A stretch of DNA of 7,498 bases from Micrococcales bacterium (GCA_947448975.1 CANFPR010000040.1:1-7498), one strand, 5' to 3'; counted from the first letter of the stretch, positions 1 through 6,093 are shown. Made by a program: numbers and translations. The notes: a model not told the origin generated them from the letters alone.

Positions 1-98
1 ACGGATGCCCAGGGGGAGTTTGCCAGCGCGAGCCCAATAACGGCCGCAATCAAAAGTAGGAGGGCTGCGTTTCGCTCGATCTTGAAGAATGAGAGCAT
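1..98 (-). CDS. nhaA: N-terminal fragment of a membrane protein, probably Na+/H+ antiporter NhaA
   Basis: Only the first 32 codons are inside the window; the gene continues past position 1. The ATG at 98-96 has GAAAGG at 109-104 five bases upstream, a good ribosome binding site. The peptide starts with a short charged stretch (K6, E8, R9, N10), then a hydrophobic run from about residue 11 to 26 ending in L-A-N-S-P-W-A. A leading 'F-x-K-x-E' followed by a first helix ending in A-N-S is the usual N-terminus of NhaA antiporters, which exchange Na+ for H+ across the inner membrane. The ANSPW ending is the main reason for the call. It is a short match, and another multi-spanning transporter cannot be excluded. 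The gene lies downstream of parB on the same strand across a 171-base gap, so it probably has its own promoter. Confidence 0.6.
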   Translation of the reverse strand, partial: MLSFFKIERNAALLLLIAAVIGLALANSPWAS

Positions 99-269
99 CG
101 TGGCCTTTCGGGGTTGGCAAATACGTGCCGACCAGACTTCCCAGCTCACCTATGCCAACTATAGCGTGGGGGCTTGCTGGGCTGGAGTCCGCTCAAATTC
201 AGCGGTTTACATAACCTAGACGCAGGGCTATATCGCAGTGTTTTACTGCTGCCGCCACACGTTTAGCGG
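99..269. other. Intergenic region between parB and nhaA with three short hairpins
   Basis: No open frame here looks like a gene. Three perfect 5-bp inverted repeats sit close together. They are CCGCT/AGCGG (189-193 and 201-205), GCAGT/ACTGC (235-239 and 245-249, loop of 5) and GCCGC/GCGGC (251-255 and 266-270, the last touching the parB stop codon). None is followed by a good run of T on the minus strand, so a simple Rho-independent terminator for parB is not proven. The pair right behind parB may still slow or end transcription or protect the mRNA end. The nhaA promoter should also lie here, but I see no convincing -35/-10 pair. Confidence 0.4.
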
Positions 270-270
270 C
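235..270 (-). terminator. Possible weak terminator or mRNA-end hairpins after parB
   Basis: Two adjacent hairpins follow the parB stop on the minus strand: stem GCCGC/GCGGC (270-266 with 255-251) and stem GCAGT/ACTGC with loop AAAAC (249-245 with 239-235). Their position directly behind the stop codon fits a transcript end. Stems are only 5 bp and no U-tract follows, so the call is weak. Confidence 0.25.
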
Positions 271-1319
271 TAGTGCTGTTCGCGCTCAATGCCCATTTCG
301 TCGAGAATTCGGTTTAGATCGGCGATGCTCGCAAACTCGACGGCCATGATTCCCTTGGCCTTTCCAAGTGAAATGGTCACCTTGGTGCCCAGGCGGTCGC
401 CCACCTGAGTGGCTAGTCCTTTGAGGTGATCCTGGCCACTGCCGGCACGAATCTTGCCGCGCTTCTCGACGGGCTTGGTGATTGCCACTAGCTCTTCGAC
501 GCCGCGCACCGAAAGACCCTCGTTAATCACCTTGTCGGCCATTGCCACGATGGTTGCCTCATCAGGCAGAGCCAAGAGTGCGCGTGCGTGACCAGCGCTC
601 AAGACGCCGGCTGCAACCTTGCGCTGCACCGATGCAGGTAGGCGAAGCAGACGGATGGTGTTGGTGATGCGTGGTCGCGAACGACCAATGCGCTCGGCCA
701 GCTGGTCTTGGGTGATGCCGAAATCTTCGAGAAGTTGCTGGTAAGCGCTGGCTTCTTCTAGTGGGTTGAGGTCGGCTCGGTGAAGGTTTTCGAGTAGTGC
801 ATCACGCAGCATGTTTTCGTCTGCGGTGTCACGAATGACGGCCGGAATCTTGATGAGACCCGCTTGTTTGCTGGCACGTAGGCGACGTTCACCCATGATG
901 AGCTCGTAGCGCGGGCTGCCATCCTGCTCGCCGAGAGGGCGAACCACGATTGGCTGAAGCACGCCAAGCTCGCGAATTGAGTGAACCAATTCGGCGAATG
1001 CCTCGGGCTCAAAGACGGCTCGCGGCTGCTTGGGGTTTGGTGTGATTGCGTCGAGGTCTAGGTATCCGAAACGCGCTCCCGGCACTGCCAAAAGCGGCTG
1101 GGCTCCATCGGCGGCTTGGGCCTGACCGGTTGCCTCGGCCTGGTTAGCGTATGGGTTGCTAGTTTCGGCGGCATCTGAGCCAGACGAATCGTTGGGGTTG
1201 GGTACCGAGCTGGTTCCCGCCGCCGGAAAGAACACGTCGATCGGACGCTCCCCCGGTACTTCTGAAGTTGGAATCAATGCGCCAATACCGCGACCGAGGC
1301 CGCCTTTTCTATCTGCCAT
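270..1319 (-). CDS. parB: Chromosome partitioning protein ParB (parS-binding CTPase clamp)
   Basis: 349 aa from the ATG at 1319-1317. An upstream in-frame start at 1358 exists, but AGGAG at 1330-1326 with a 6-base spacer decides for 1319, and the N-terminus [11 protein letters not shown] is the standard ParB one. Residues 5-17 ([13 protein letters not shown]) are the ParA-stimulating tail. Residues 20-80 are a low-complexity Ala/Ser/Asn/Gln linker. The CTP-binding domain carries N-P-K-Q-P-R (95-100), G-E-R-R-L-R-A (143-149) and E-N-L-H-R-x-D-L-N-P (177-186). A helix-turn-helix for parS lies at about 201-228, and the dimerisation domain runs to residue 349. ParB loads at parS, slides as a clamp and builds the partition complex that ParA moves. 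The start overlaps the parA stop by 11 bases, implying translational coupling. Its likely target sites are the two parS copies in this window. Confidence 0.97.
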   Translation of the reverse strand: MADRKGGLGRGIGALIPTSEVPGERPIDVFFPAAGTSSVPNPNDSSGSDAAETSNPYANQAEATGQAQAADGAQPLLAVPGARFGYLDLDAITPNPKQPRAVFEPEAFAELVHSIRELGVLQPIVVRPLGEQDGSPRYELIMGERRLRASKQAGLIKIPAVIRDTADENMLRDALLENLHRADLNPLEEASAYQQLLEDFGITQDQLAERIGRSRPRITNTIRLLRLPASVQRKVAAGVLSAGHARALLALPDEATIVAMADKVINEGLSVRGVEELVAITKPVEKRGKIRAGSGQDHLKGLATQVGDRLGTKVTISLGKAKGIMAVEFASIADLNRILDEMGIEREQH

Positions 1320-2208
1320 TTTGTTCTCCTCGAATAGCGATTTCGGCTGCAGCCTCAAGATAAGCGATGGCTCCAGACGACTTTCGGTCGTAATTCACAA
1401 CGGTTTTGCCATAAGACGGTGCCTCAGAAACCCTTACAGACCGCGGAATTACGGTGGTTAGGGTCTGAGTAGGGAAGAAATTGCGCACTTCGGCTGCAAC
1501 ATCGCCGGCCAAGCGGGTGCGGTTGTCAAACATGGTTAGCAGAACGGTGCTCACCTGAAGATCTGGGTTCAGTCTCTGCCTGATCATGCCAATGTAGTCC
1601 TGCAACTGCTGCACGCCTTCGAGCGCGTAGTACTCGCACTGAATCGGCACCAGAACCTCGAGCGCTGCGACCCAAGCGTTAATCGTGAGAAGCCCAAGGC
1701 TCGGTGGGCAGTCGATAAAGACGTAATCTGGGCGCACTTCGCATTGAGCGAGGTAGTTTCCGATTGCTTCACGCAGCTTGTATTCGCGGCGATCGGTCAT
1801 AACGAGCTCTAATTCGGCGCCAGTTAGGTGAATTGTGGCTGGAACGCAGGTGAGATTGGGCGACTCGGGAGACTGTTTGACTACTTGAGCCAACGGAATG
1901 CCCTTGATGAGCACGTCATAGATGCTCTCGATGTTCTTGTGGTGGTCGATTCCGAGGGCCGTTGAGGCGTTTCCCTGTGGGTCGAGGTCGATCACTAGAA
2001 CCTTTAGACCCTTGGATGCGAGGGCTGCCGCGATGTTTACCGCGGTAGTGGTCTTGCCGACTCCACCTTTTTGGTTCGAAATCGTAAAGACTCGGGTGAA
2101 CTTGGGCTTTGGAAAGGTCAGTTCGTCGAGGCGTCTTAGGCGCGTGTTGTTCTCTGAAAGCTCTCGAAGCAGCGGTGAATCGCTCATGAAGTTATCGGGA
2201 TGTTTCAC
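1309..2208 (-). CDS. parA: Chromosome partitioning ATPase ParA (Soj-like)
   Basis: 299 aa from a GTG at 2208-2206, or 292 aa from an ATG at 2187-2185. The GTG is preferred narrowly because AAGG (2218-2215) lies 6 bases ahead, while the ATG has no visible ribosome binding site. A TAA at 2223-2221 closes the frame upstream. This is a ParA/MinD-type P-loop ATPase. Numbered from the GTG it shows the deviant Walker A K-G-G-V-G-K-T (47-53), Walker A' D-L-D-P-Q-G-N (74-80) and Walker B F-I-D-C-P-P-S (164-170), then a C-terminal [14 protein letters not shown] block (255-268). ATP-bound ParA dimers coat DNA, and ParB triggers hydrolysis, which drives origin segregation. The gene sits between rsmG and parB and overlaps parB by 11 bases. 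The GTG lies inside a parS palindrome, so ParB binding could repress it. The start is the uncertain part. Confidence 0.95.
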   Translation of the reverse strand: MKHPDNFMSDSPLLRELSENNTRLRRLDELTFPKPKFTRVFTISNQKGGVGKTTTAVNIAAALASKGLKVLVIDLDPQGNASTALGIDHHKNIESIYDVLIKGIPLAQVVKQSPESPNLTCVPATIHLTGAELELVMTDRREYKLREAIGNYLAQCEVRPDYVFIDCPPSLGLLTINAWVAALEVLVPIQCEYYALEGVQQLQDYIGMIRQRLNPDLQVSTVLLTMFDNRTRLAGDVAAEVRNFFPTQTLTTVIPRSVRVSEAPSYGKTVVNYDRKSSGAIAYLEAAAEIAIRGEQNGR

Positions 2209-2404
2209 GTGAAACCTTAGTTAGGTCGCCGAGAGTGCCTGGAGCGTTTGAATTGGCTCCCGAAGCGCGCCATCCCGTGGGTTCGGGGCTAGACTCCAGT
2301 CGATTGGCGGGAAAGCCGTGGCCCGGCAGAACCGTCGCTGGGGTCGAAACGTCGCTTTCAGCGGCCGTTTCCAGCTGGTTTGAGATGCTTTTAGTGTCTT
2401 CCAT
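2192..2404 (-). CDS. Possible small protein, or displaced N-terminal extension of ParA (70 codons)
   Basis: An ATG at 2404-2402, 8 bases after the rsmG stop, opens 70 codons that end at a TAA inside the parA start region. The peptide is polar and rich in Ser, Thr, Pro, Glu and Ala, with no motif or membrane segment, so it would be disordered. Its end reads V-S-R-E-T-S-R because parS is translated in this frame. ParA N-termini of some actinobacteria, such as mycobacteria, carry V-S-R-E-T-S from the same parS translation after a similar disordered stretch. The frame is displaced by one base from parA and overlaps its GTG start by 17 bases. There is no clear Shine-Dalgarno before the ATG; translation could couple to rsmG. 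It may be a real small gene, a remnant of a longer ParA, or chance. Confidence 0.3.
   Translation of the reverse strand: MEDTKSISNQLETAAESDVSTPATVLPGHGFPANRLESSPEPTGWRASGANSNAPGTLGDLTKVSRETSR
2202..2215. promoter_or_regulatory. parS centromere site 1 (ParB binding), at the parA start
   Basis: GTTTCACGTGAAAC is a perfect 14-bp palindrome identical to the universal bacterial parS core, flanked by T at 2201 and C at 2216. ParB nucleates here. It overlaps the candidate GTG start of parA (2208-2206) and abuts its AAGG (2218-2215), so ParB binding could also affect parAB expression. That second role is inference. Confidence 0.97.
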
Positions 2405-2412
2405 GGGTGCAA

Positions 2413-3060
2413 TCAGACTAGCGTAGTGCGAACAACCAAAGTGGGTTCGTCGAGAAACTGAGCGCCGGTGTGAATAAGTTCGAAGCCCTTGATTGCCAGC
2501 TTCTTCGATAACTTACGAGATTCCTCAACCTCTTCTTGCGCCTTGCCGCCTTTTAGAGCGATGATCGCGCCGCCGTGGCGGGTGAGCGGAACAGTAAGGC
2601 GAAGTAGCTTAGGTAGAGCCGACACTGCCCGGGCGGTGACGAGGTCATAAACCTCCCCCACTTCTTCGGCTCGAGCTCGCAAGACAGACACATTCTTTAG
2701 CCCCAACTCTGAAACAACCAACGAGAGCCAGTCGCTTCTGCGTTCCATGGGCTCAATCAGGGTGAAATGCGCGTTTGGTTGGGCAATCGCCATTGGAATA
2801 CCAGGCAGACCCGCCCCAGAGCCAACATCGGCGACGGAGACTCCGTCTGGCACCAGTTCGGCGACCACTGCTGAGTTCAAGATGTGGCGAGTCCAGAGCT
2901 TCGGCATCTCACGTGGGCCGAGTAGCCCTAGAAGATCACCGTCACGCACCAAAAGTTGAGCGTACTGGCGCGCTAGACCAATGCCAGCCCCAAAAACGGA
3001 TGCGGCAACAGCTGGTTCCACCTCGGGGGTGAAATCCTGCAGTTCTTCCTGATTACTCAT
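2413..3060 (-). CDS. rsmG: 16S rRNA (guanine-N7)-methyltransferase RsmG (GidB)
   Basis: 215 aa, the usual family length. It uses S-adenosylmethionine to methylate N7 of G527 (E. coli numbering) in the 530 loop of 16S rRNA. The ATG at 3060-3058 is the first possible start, because TGA at 3066-3064 closes the frame upstream. GGAAG at 3073-3069 with an 8-base spacer is the ribosome binding site. Seen in the protein are W-T-R-H-I-L-N-S (56-63), the SAM-binding glycine loop V-A-D-V-G-S-G-A-G-L-P-G (76-87), the acidic I-E-P-M-E-R-R (102-108), A-R-A-V (143-146) and A-L-K-G-G (168-172), all hallmark blocks of RsmG. It is first in a likely rsmG-parA-parB unit. A terminator separates it from jag upstream, and a parS copy lies 17-30 bases ahead of its start. 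Loss of rsmG gives low-level streptomycin resistance in several bacteria. Confidence 0.97.
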   Translation of the reverse strand: MSNQEELQDFTPEVEPAVAASVFGAGIGLARQYAQLLVRDGDLLGLLGPREMPKLWTRHILNSAVVAELVPDGVSVADVGSGAGLPGIPMAIAQPNAHFTLIEPMERRSDWLSLVVSELGLKNVSVLRARAEEVGEVYDLVTARAVSALPKLLRLTVPLTRHGGAIIALKGGKAQEEVEESRKLSKKLAIKGFELIHTGAQFLDEPTLVVRTTLV

Positions 3061-3076
3061 GTCTCAATCTTCCAAT

Positions 3077-3090
3077 GTTTCACGTGAAAC
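3077..3090. promoter_or_regulatory. parS centromere site 2 (ParB binding), upstream of rsmG
   Basis: Second perfect GTTTCACGTGAAAC palindrome, with T at 3076 and T at 3091, 875 bases from site 1. Unlike site 1 it is outside any confident coding sequence. It lies between the putative rsmG promoter and the rsmG ribosome binding site, so bound ParB could act as a roadblock and link partition-complex occupancy to rsmG-parAB transcription (inference). Confidence 0.97.
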
Positions 3091-3098
3091 TACGCACA

Positions 3099-3126
3099 AT
3101 CCAACGAAAACGGCGCTACAGGTCAA
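3099..3126 (-). promoter_or_regulatory. Putative promoter of rsmG-parA-parB
   Basis: TTGACC at 3126-3121 is a good -35, followed after 16 bases by a weak -10, TTGGAT (3104-3099). Transcription would start at about 3092, next to parS site 2. A promoter is expected here because the jag terminator lies immediately upstream; the -35 overlaps the T-rich tail of that terminator. The -10 is poor, so this is tentative. Confidence 0.35.
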
Positions 3127-3157
3127 AGGAAAAGGGCCGGAGCGCTGGCTCCGACCC
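3125..3157 (-). terminator. Rho-independent terminator of the rpmH-rnpA-yidD-yidC-jag unit
   Basis: On the minus strand, 15 bases after the jag stop codon, a GC-rich hairpin forms from GGG-T-CGGAGC (3157-3148) and GCTCCG-G-CCC (3143-3134). The loop is CAGC, and the stem is 6 + 3 bp around one mismatch. It is followed by TTTTCCTTT (3133-3125). Stem, short loop and U-tract make a textbook intrinsic terminator oriented for minus-strand transcription. Confidence 0.88.
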
Positions 3158-3172
3158 TGTTCCAAGCCCTGA

Positions 3173-3799
3173 TTAGGCAGGCTTTACAACGATGTGGCGC
3201 TCTTTGCCTTCGCCCTCAGACTCTGAGATGAGTCCGGCTGCAGAAACCAAGTCGTGCACGATCTTGCGCTCGTACGATGATGCCGGCTTCATGTGAACGG
3301 CCTCGCCCTGGTCTTTTACCTTCTCGATGATGCGGTTGACGATGCGGCCGAGGTCGTCGGCACGCTTCTGGCGTGAGCCACCGACATCCAAGATCAAACG
3401 GCTGAATGAGTTGGTCTTCACCTGAACGGCAAGACGAGTTAGCTCCTGAAGAGCCTCCACGGTCTCTGGCTCGGCAATTAGTGAGAGGTTGCTCTTAGGG
3501 TCTTCGCTAGAAATAGCTAGGTAAGCGCGGCCTTGGCGTACATCGATGTCGATGTCTCCGTCGAGATCGAAGATGTCAAGCAGCTCTTCGAGGTAGTCGG
3601 CGGCAATGTCGCCCTCTTCTTCTAGGGCTTTGGCGCTGCGAGGCTCCTCGTCGCGGCCGTGCTTGCGGTCGGCTTTAGTTTCGCCGGCTTCGCTGTCTGC
3701 AGCGTCGTCGGCAGCTTCAACAACCTCGTCGATTGCTACAACTTCGGTCTCTGCAACGGTTTCGTCGGCAGTAACTTCTGGGTTTTGCTTCTTTGGCAT
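3173..3799 (-). CDS. jag: Jag/KhpB-type KH-R3H RNA-binding protein
   Basis: 208 aa. The ATG at 3799-3797 has AGGA at 3807-3804 four bases upstream; this site overlaps the yidC stop codon (3808-3806), so translation is probably coupled. Residues 1-62 are acidic, Ala/Glu/Asp-rich and probably disordered. The Jag_N domain of Firmicutes proteins is absent, as usual in actinobacteria. A KH-like domain spans about 65-140, with the dimer/RNA surface around G-D-I-D-I-D-V-R-Q-G (81-90) and L-I-L-D-V-G-G (135-141). The R3H domain follows, with R178-x3-H182 inside S-S-Y-E-R-K-I-V-H-D, the single-strand nucleic-acid motif. Family members (EloR/KhpB) bind RNA, often with KhpA, and affect cell elongation and division. 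Adjacency to yidC is conserved across many bacteria. Its exact role in this organism cannot be read from sequence. Confidence 0.93.
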   Translation of the reverse strand: MPKKQNPEVTADETVAETEVVAIDEVVEAADDAADSEAGETKADRKHGRDEEPRSAKALEEEGDIAADYLEELLDIFDLDGDIDIDVRQGRAYLAISSEDPKSNLSLIAEPETVEALQELTRLAVQVKTNSFSRLILDVGGSRQKRADDLGRIVNRIIEKVKDQGEAVHMKPASSYERKIVHDLVSAAGLISESEGEGKERHIVVKPA

Positions 3800-3805
3800 G
3801 ATTTC

Positions 3806-4735
3806 CTACTTCTTCTTAGGCTTCTTGCGGGTTGGCTGGCTTCGCTGACCCTTTGGTTCTGGCTTTAGTTCGTCTGGCACTTCGCCTTCGATTACTTCAG
3901 GCAAGGCGAGCTTGCCCTTGGCGGCTAGGCGCGCCTGGAGCTGATCGTGCGCTACCGAACCAGGTGTTGGCATGCGCTTGATGACTACGTACTGCTGACC
4001 CATGGTCCAGAAGTTGGAGACCAACCAGTAGAACATGACGCCGAGTGGAAACGAGACACCAGAAACGGCAAACATGATCGGGAACAGCCACAGCATGACC
4101 TTCTGGGTCTGCATGTACTGGCTGTTCTGCAGGTTCGCAGGGGTCTGGTTCTTCGAGATGATCTGTCGCTGAGTGATGAACTGCGAGGTGGTCATCAAGA
4201 TAACCATTGCCGCGGCCAAGAAGCGCACGGTGTTGGTTGATGCGGTTAGGAAGGTCTCGCTAAGTGGCGCACCAAAGAAGGTGGCCTGCGAGAAGTCCTT
4301 TGAAAGCTCGGCGGTGAGAAGGCCAACGCCGGCCTTGGCGTGCTGCGCCTCGTTGAGCACGAAGAAAAGGCTCATGAAGATAGGCATCTGGGCCAATAGC
4401 GGCAAACAAGAAGACAGTGGGTTCGAGCCGGTGCGCTTGTAGAGCTCCATTTGCTCCTTGGCAAACGCTTCGCGAGATTCGCGGTCGCTCTTGCCCTTGT
4501 ACTTCTTCTGCAGCTTTTGAAGCTCAGGCTGAAGCAGCACCATTCCACGCTGGCTCTTGATCTGGCGAACAAAGAGCGGAATCAGAGCTGCACGCACCAC
4601 GAGAACCAAGCCGGTGATGGCTAGCACCCAGGTGAGGCCGTCGCCACTGCGAAGACCGAGGAAAGTGAAGAGGTTGTGGAATGCCACTAGTAGCAGTTCT
4701 ACGACCCACTTGACTGGATAGAGAATATCCGGCAT
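3806..4735 (-). CDS. yidC: Membrane protein insertase YidC (Oxa1 family)
   Basis: 309 aa from the ATG at 4735-4733, with AAAGG at 4746-4742 and a 6-base spacer. YidC inserts and folds membrane proteins, alone or with SecYEG. There is no large periplasmic P1 domain, so this is the Gram-positive type. Hydrophobic segments lie at about 9-27, 34-55, 105-127, 168-187 and 214-250. R48 in the V-V-R-A-A-L-I-P-L helix matches the conserved arginine of the hydrophilic groove. The cytoplasmic loop between the second and third segments is charged (residues 57-101). G-S-N-P-L-S-S-C-L-P-L-L-A-Q-M-P (103-118) is the family signature. The tail is very basic (K-K-P-K-K-K at the end), which fits ribosome contact. 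There is no lipobox at the N-terminus. It ends 6 bases before jag. A separate 131-base gap precedes it. Confidence 0.96.
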   Translation of the reverse strand: MPDILYPVKWVVELLLVAFHNLFTFLGLRSGDGLTWVLAITGLVLVVRAALIPLFVRQIKSQRGMVLLQPELQKLQKKYKGKSDRESREAFAKEQMELYKRTGSNPLSSCLPLLAQMPIFMSLFFVLNEAQHAKAGVGLLTAELSKDFSQATFFGAPLSETFLTASTNTVRFLAAAMVILMTTSQFITQRQIISKNQTPANLQNSQYMQTQKVMLWLFPIMFAVSGVSFPLGVMFYWLVSNFWTMGQQYVVIKRMPTPGSVAHDQLQARLAAKGKLALPEVIEGEVPDELKPEPKGQRSQPTRKKPKKK

Positions 4736-4866
4736 TTGTTGCCTTTCTTTTGGCGTCTGATCCTGACGGAAAAGACTAAAGCGTTATGTAAAGCAGTTAT
4801 TTCCTGCCATCCAAGCCCAAACTCTGCGAGAGAGGCTCAAAAATCAGAGAAACCGCTACTTCTTCT
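4736..4866 (-). promoter_or_regulatory. yidD-yidC gap with a tentative internal promoter
   Basis: This 131-base gap interrupts an otherwise tight gene cluster. On the minus strand TTGGAT (4814-4809), 17 bases, then TTACAT (4791-4786) resembles a sigma-70-type promoter that would start at about 4779 and add yidC-jag transcription. Both hexamers match consensus only partly. No terminator with a U-tract is seen. Confidence 0.28.
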
Positions 4867-5217
4867 TCAGTTAGTTGAAGTCTTTTGTGCTGAGCCAACA
4901 TCTTTGTTGACGCCACCACGAGAAACCACGTAGCCGTTGTGGTGCACCGCGAAGTGACCAGATCCGGCCTTGACCTCGTCTACTCCGCCATGGCTCCAAG
5001 GGTTGCACCTCAGAATTCGCCAAGCCGTGAGCACCGAGCCCAAAACAAAGCCCCGCTGCTGAATTTGGCCGAGACCATAGGCAGAGCAGGTTGGGTAGTA
5101 GCGACAAACGTCTCCGTAAAGCGGAGAGATCAGCTTGCGCCATCCGAGTATGAAAGCGATAAAAGCGTTTCTGGGCAAAAGCCAGACCGATTCAACCGCT
5201 TTAATAACCGAATTCAT
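4867..5217 (-). CDS. yidD: Membrane protein insertion efficiency factor YidD
   Basis: 116 aa. YidD is a small membrane-associated protein that helps YidC-dependent insertion; its mechanism is not settled. The core is a near-perfect family match: [10 protein letters not shown] (26-35), [10 protein letters not shown] (38-47), and [14 protein letters not shown] (67-80). The three conserved cysteines are present, and an amphipathic N-terminal helix is likely at about 3-24. Past residue 82 the tail is polar and not conserved. The ATG overlaps the rnpA stop as ATGA (5217-5214), a sign of coupled translation. GAAGG at 5232-5228 is a distant ribosome binding site with a 10-base spacer. Confidence 0.95.
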   Translation of the reverse strand: MNSVIKAVESVWLLPRNAFIAFILGWRKLISPLYGDVCRYYPTCSAYGLGQIQQRGFVLGSVLTAWRILRCNPWSHGGVDEVKAGSGHFAVHHNGYVVSRGGVNKDVGSAQKTSTN

Positions 5218-5564
5218 TGATCGACTACCTTCTTGAACCCAACGGTGATTGAGCTCAGGAATTCTTCTCGAAGTCTATTCCACTCGAGTTCGGCAGCACC
5301 GGCCTGTGCGCGAACCACGGCGTCGAATCCGCCGGGATGCTGTGCCAGAACTTCGCGAGCGATGGCTCGCATGCGGCGCTTAACCAGGTTGCGGCCTACG
5401 GCCCCCGCCACGGTCTTGCCCACGATAAAACCAAAGCGGGCATGAGACAAGGTCTCATCCCGCTTTAGGTAGATGACTAGGTGTTGACTGCCGAATCGAC
5501 GGCCGCTCTTCATTGCCGAGCGGAACTGGTCTGAGTTGGTCAGTCTGTTCGCGCGAGCGAGCAA
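5214..5564 (-). CDS. rnpA: Ribonuclease P protein component
   Basis: 116 aa from a TTG at 5564-5562. This start gives M-L-A-R-A-N-R-L-T, the typical RnpA opening, and the usual length. No earlier ATG, and no GTG or TTG between this codon and the rpmH stop, lies in frame. RnpA binds the RNase P RNA and helps it cut 5' leaders from pre-tRNA. With this numbering F14 sits in the substrate-binding region, and the RNR motif R-N-L-V-K-R-R-M-R is at 58-66. The gene lies 7 bases after rpmH and overlaps yidD by 4. No Shine-Dalgarno is visible before the TTG, so translation probably depends on ribosomes finishing rpmH. The frame stays open upstream through rpmH to a GTG at 5633, an unlikely longer form (139 aa). 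Confidence 0.93.
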   Translation of the reverse strand: MLARANRLTNSDQFRSAMKSGRRFGSQHLVIYLKRDETLSHARFGFIVGKTVAGAVGRNLVKRRMRAIAREVLAQHPGGFDAVVRAQAGAAELEWNRLREEFLSSITVGFKKVVDQ

Positions 5565-5571
5565 GTTTTGG

Positions 5572-5709
5572 CTAGGCCGAAAGCTCGACGCGACCCTTGC
5601 GACGACGAGCAGCCAGGATGGCGCGGCCGGCACGGGTCTTCATGCGCAAACGGAAACCGTGGGTCTTTGCACGACGACGGTTGTTTGGCTGGAAAGTGCG
5701 CTTGGACAT
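5572..5709 (-). CDS. rpmH: 50S ribosomal protein L34
   Basis: 45 aa, very basic, starting [14 protein letters not shown] and ending K-G-R-V-E-L-S-A. It contains the L34 core K-T-H-G-F-R-x-R-M (15-23) and the Arg-rich A-A-R-R-R-K-G-R (33-40). L34 is a small 23S rRNA-binding protein of the large subunit. The ATG at 5709-5707 has GGAG at 5722-5719 with a 9-base spacer. It is the first gene of the rpmH-rnpA-yidD-yidC-jag unit and is divergent from dnaA, the classic arrangement next to bacterial origins. Confidence 0.98.
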   Translation of the reverse strand: MSKRTFQPNNRRRAKTHGFRLRMKTRAGRAILAARRRKGRVELSA

Positions 5710-5809
5710 TGGTGATCACTCCAAAATCTAGGGTTGAGACTAGAGATAGTGTCGGTGGTCCGACGTTTACCGTTGAGCTTCGGCAAGTCTCACGCCGAGC
5801 AACCTGTTA

Positions 5810-5839
5810 AAACTACGCCAATTAACACCGATTGGTCAA
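5810..5839 (-). promoter_or_regulatory. Putative rpmH promoter
   Basis: On the minus strand TTGACC (5839-5834) is followed after 18 bases by TAGTTT (5815-5810), which fits the actinobacterial TANNNT -10 pattern. The transcript would start at about 5803 and carry a leader of roughly 94 bases before the rpmH ATG, including the small GTCGG/CCGAC hairpin at 5751-5764. The AT-rich DNA just upstream could act as an UP-like element. Confidence 0.42.
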
Positions 5840-6060
5840 GTTTTTCTTTGAGAAAACTAAAAGAGAATAAATTCTGCGCTCGGGCTACTTGTCGGCAGCA
5901 AACTTCGCCATCTACGCGCCGACTCCAAACCGGCCCTCGTTTAACCAAAATGCGACGGGTCGTTACCAAAAAAGTTGCCGTGACACACCGACACAATTTG
6001 CAATTTGCCGAACCAATTCACTTGAATGTCTTGATAAAGATTTTTTGTGCGAAGAATCTG

Positions 6061-6069
6061 TTATTCACA
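6061..6069 (+). promoter_or_regulatory. DnaA box, one mismatch
   Basis: TTATTCACA differs from consensus TTATCCACA at position 5 only. Its start is 21 bases upstream of the perfect box in the same orientation, so both face the same side of the helix. Confidence 0.6.
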
Positions 6070-6081
6070 GGCCGAAAAAAG

Positions 6082-6090
6082 TTATCCACA
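6082..6090 (+). promoter_or_regulatory. DnaA box, perfect consensus
   Basis: TTATCCACA is an exact match to the consensus DnaA-binding 9-mer, 57 bases ahead of the dnaA start codon. It is the strongest binding site expected here and the best anchor for DnaA control of its own gene. Confidence 0.9.
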
Positions 6091-6093
6091 TGC

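Noticed and set aside
1156..1461. Plus-strand open frame of 101 codons opposite parB/parA
   Set aside because: It is antisense to two certain genes, has no family motif, and arises from their codon bias.
2221..2412. 63-codon minus-strand frame in the rsmG-parA gap
   Set aside because: It competes with the 70-codon frame, lacks the V-S-R-E-T ending and ribosome binding site, and has no recognisable feature.
2235..2426. 63-codon plus-strand frame in the rsmG-parA gap
   Set aside because: No ribosome binding site, no motif, and it runs against the local direction of transcription into the rsmG end.
3606..3868. Two plus-strand frames with hydrophobic stretches opposite jag/yidC
   Set aside because: They mirror the acidic Ala/Glu-rich jag N-terminus and have no independent support.
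6045..6053. TTGTGCGAA as an extra inverted DnaA box
   Set aside because: Too many mismatches to the 9-mer consensus when read on the minus strand.
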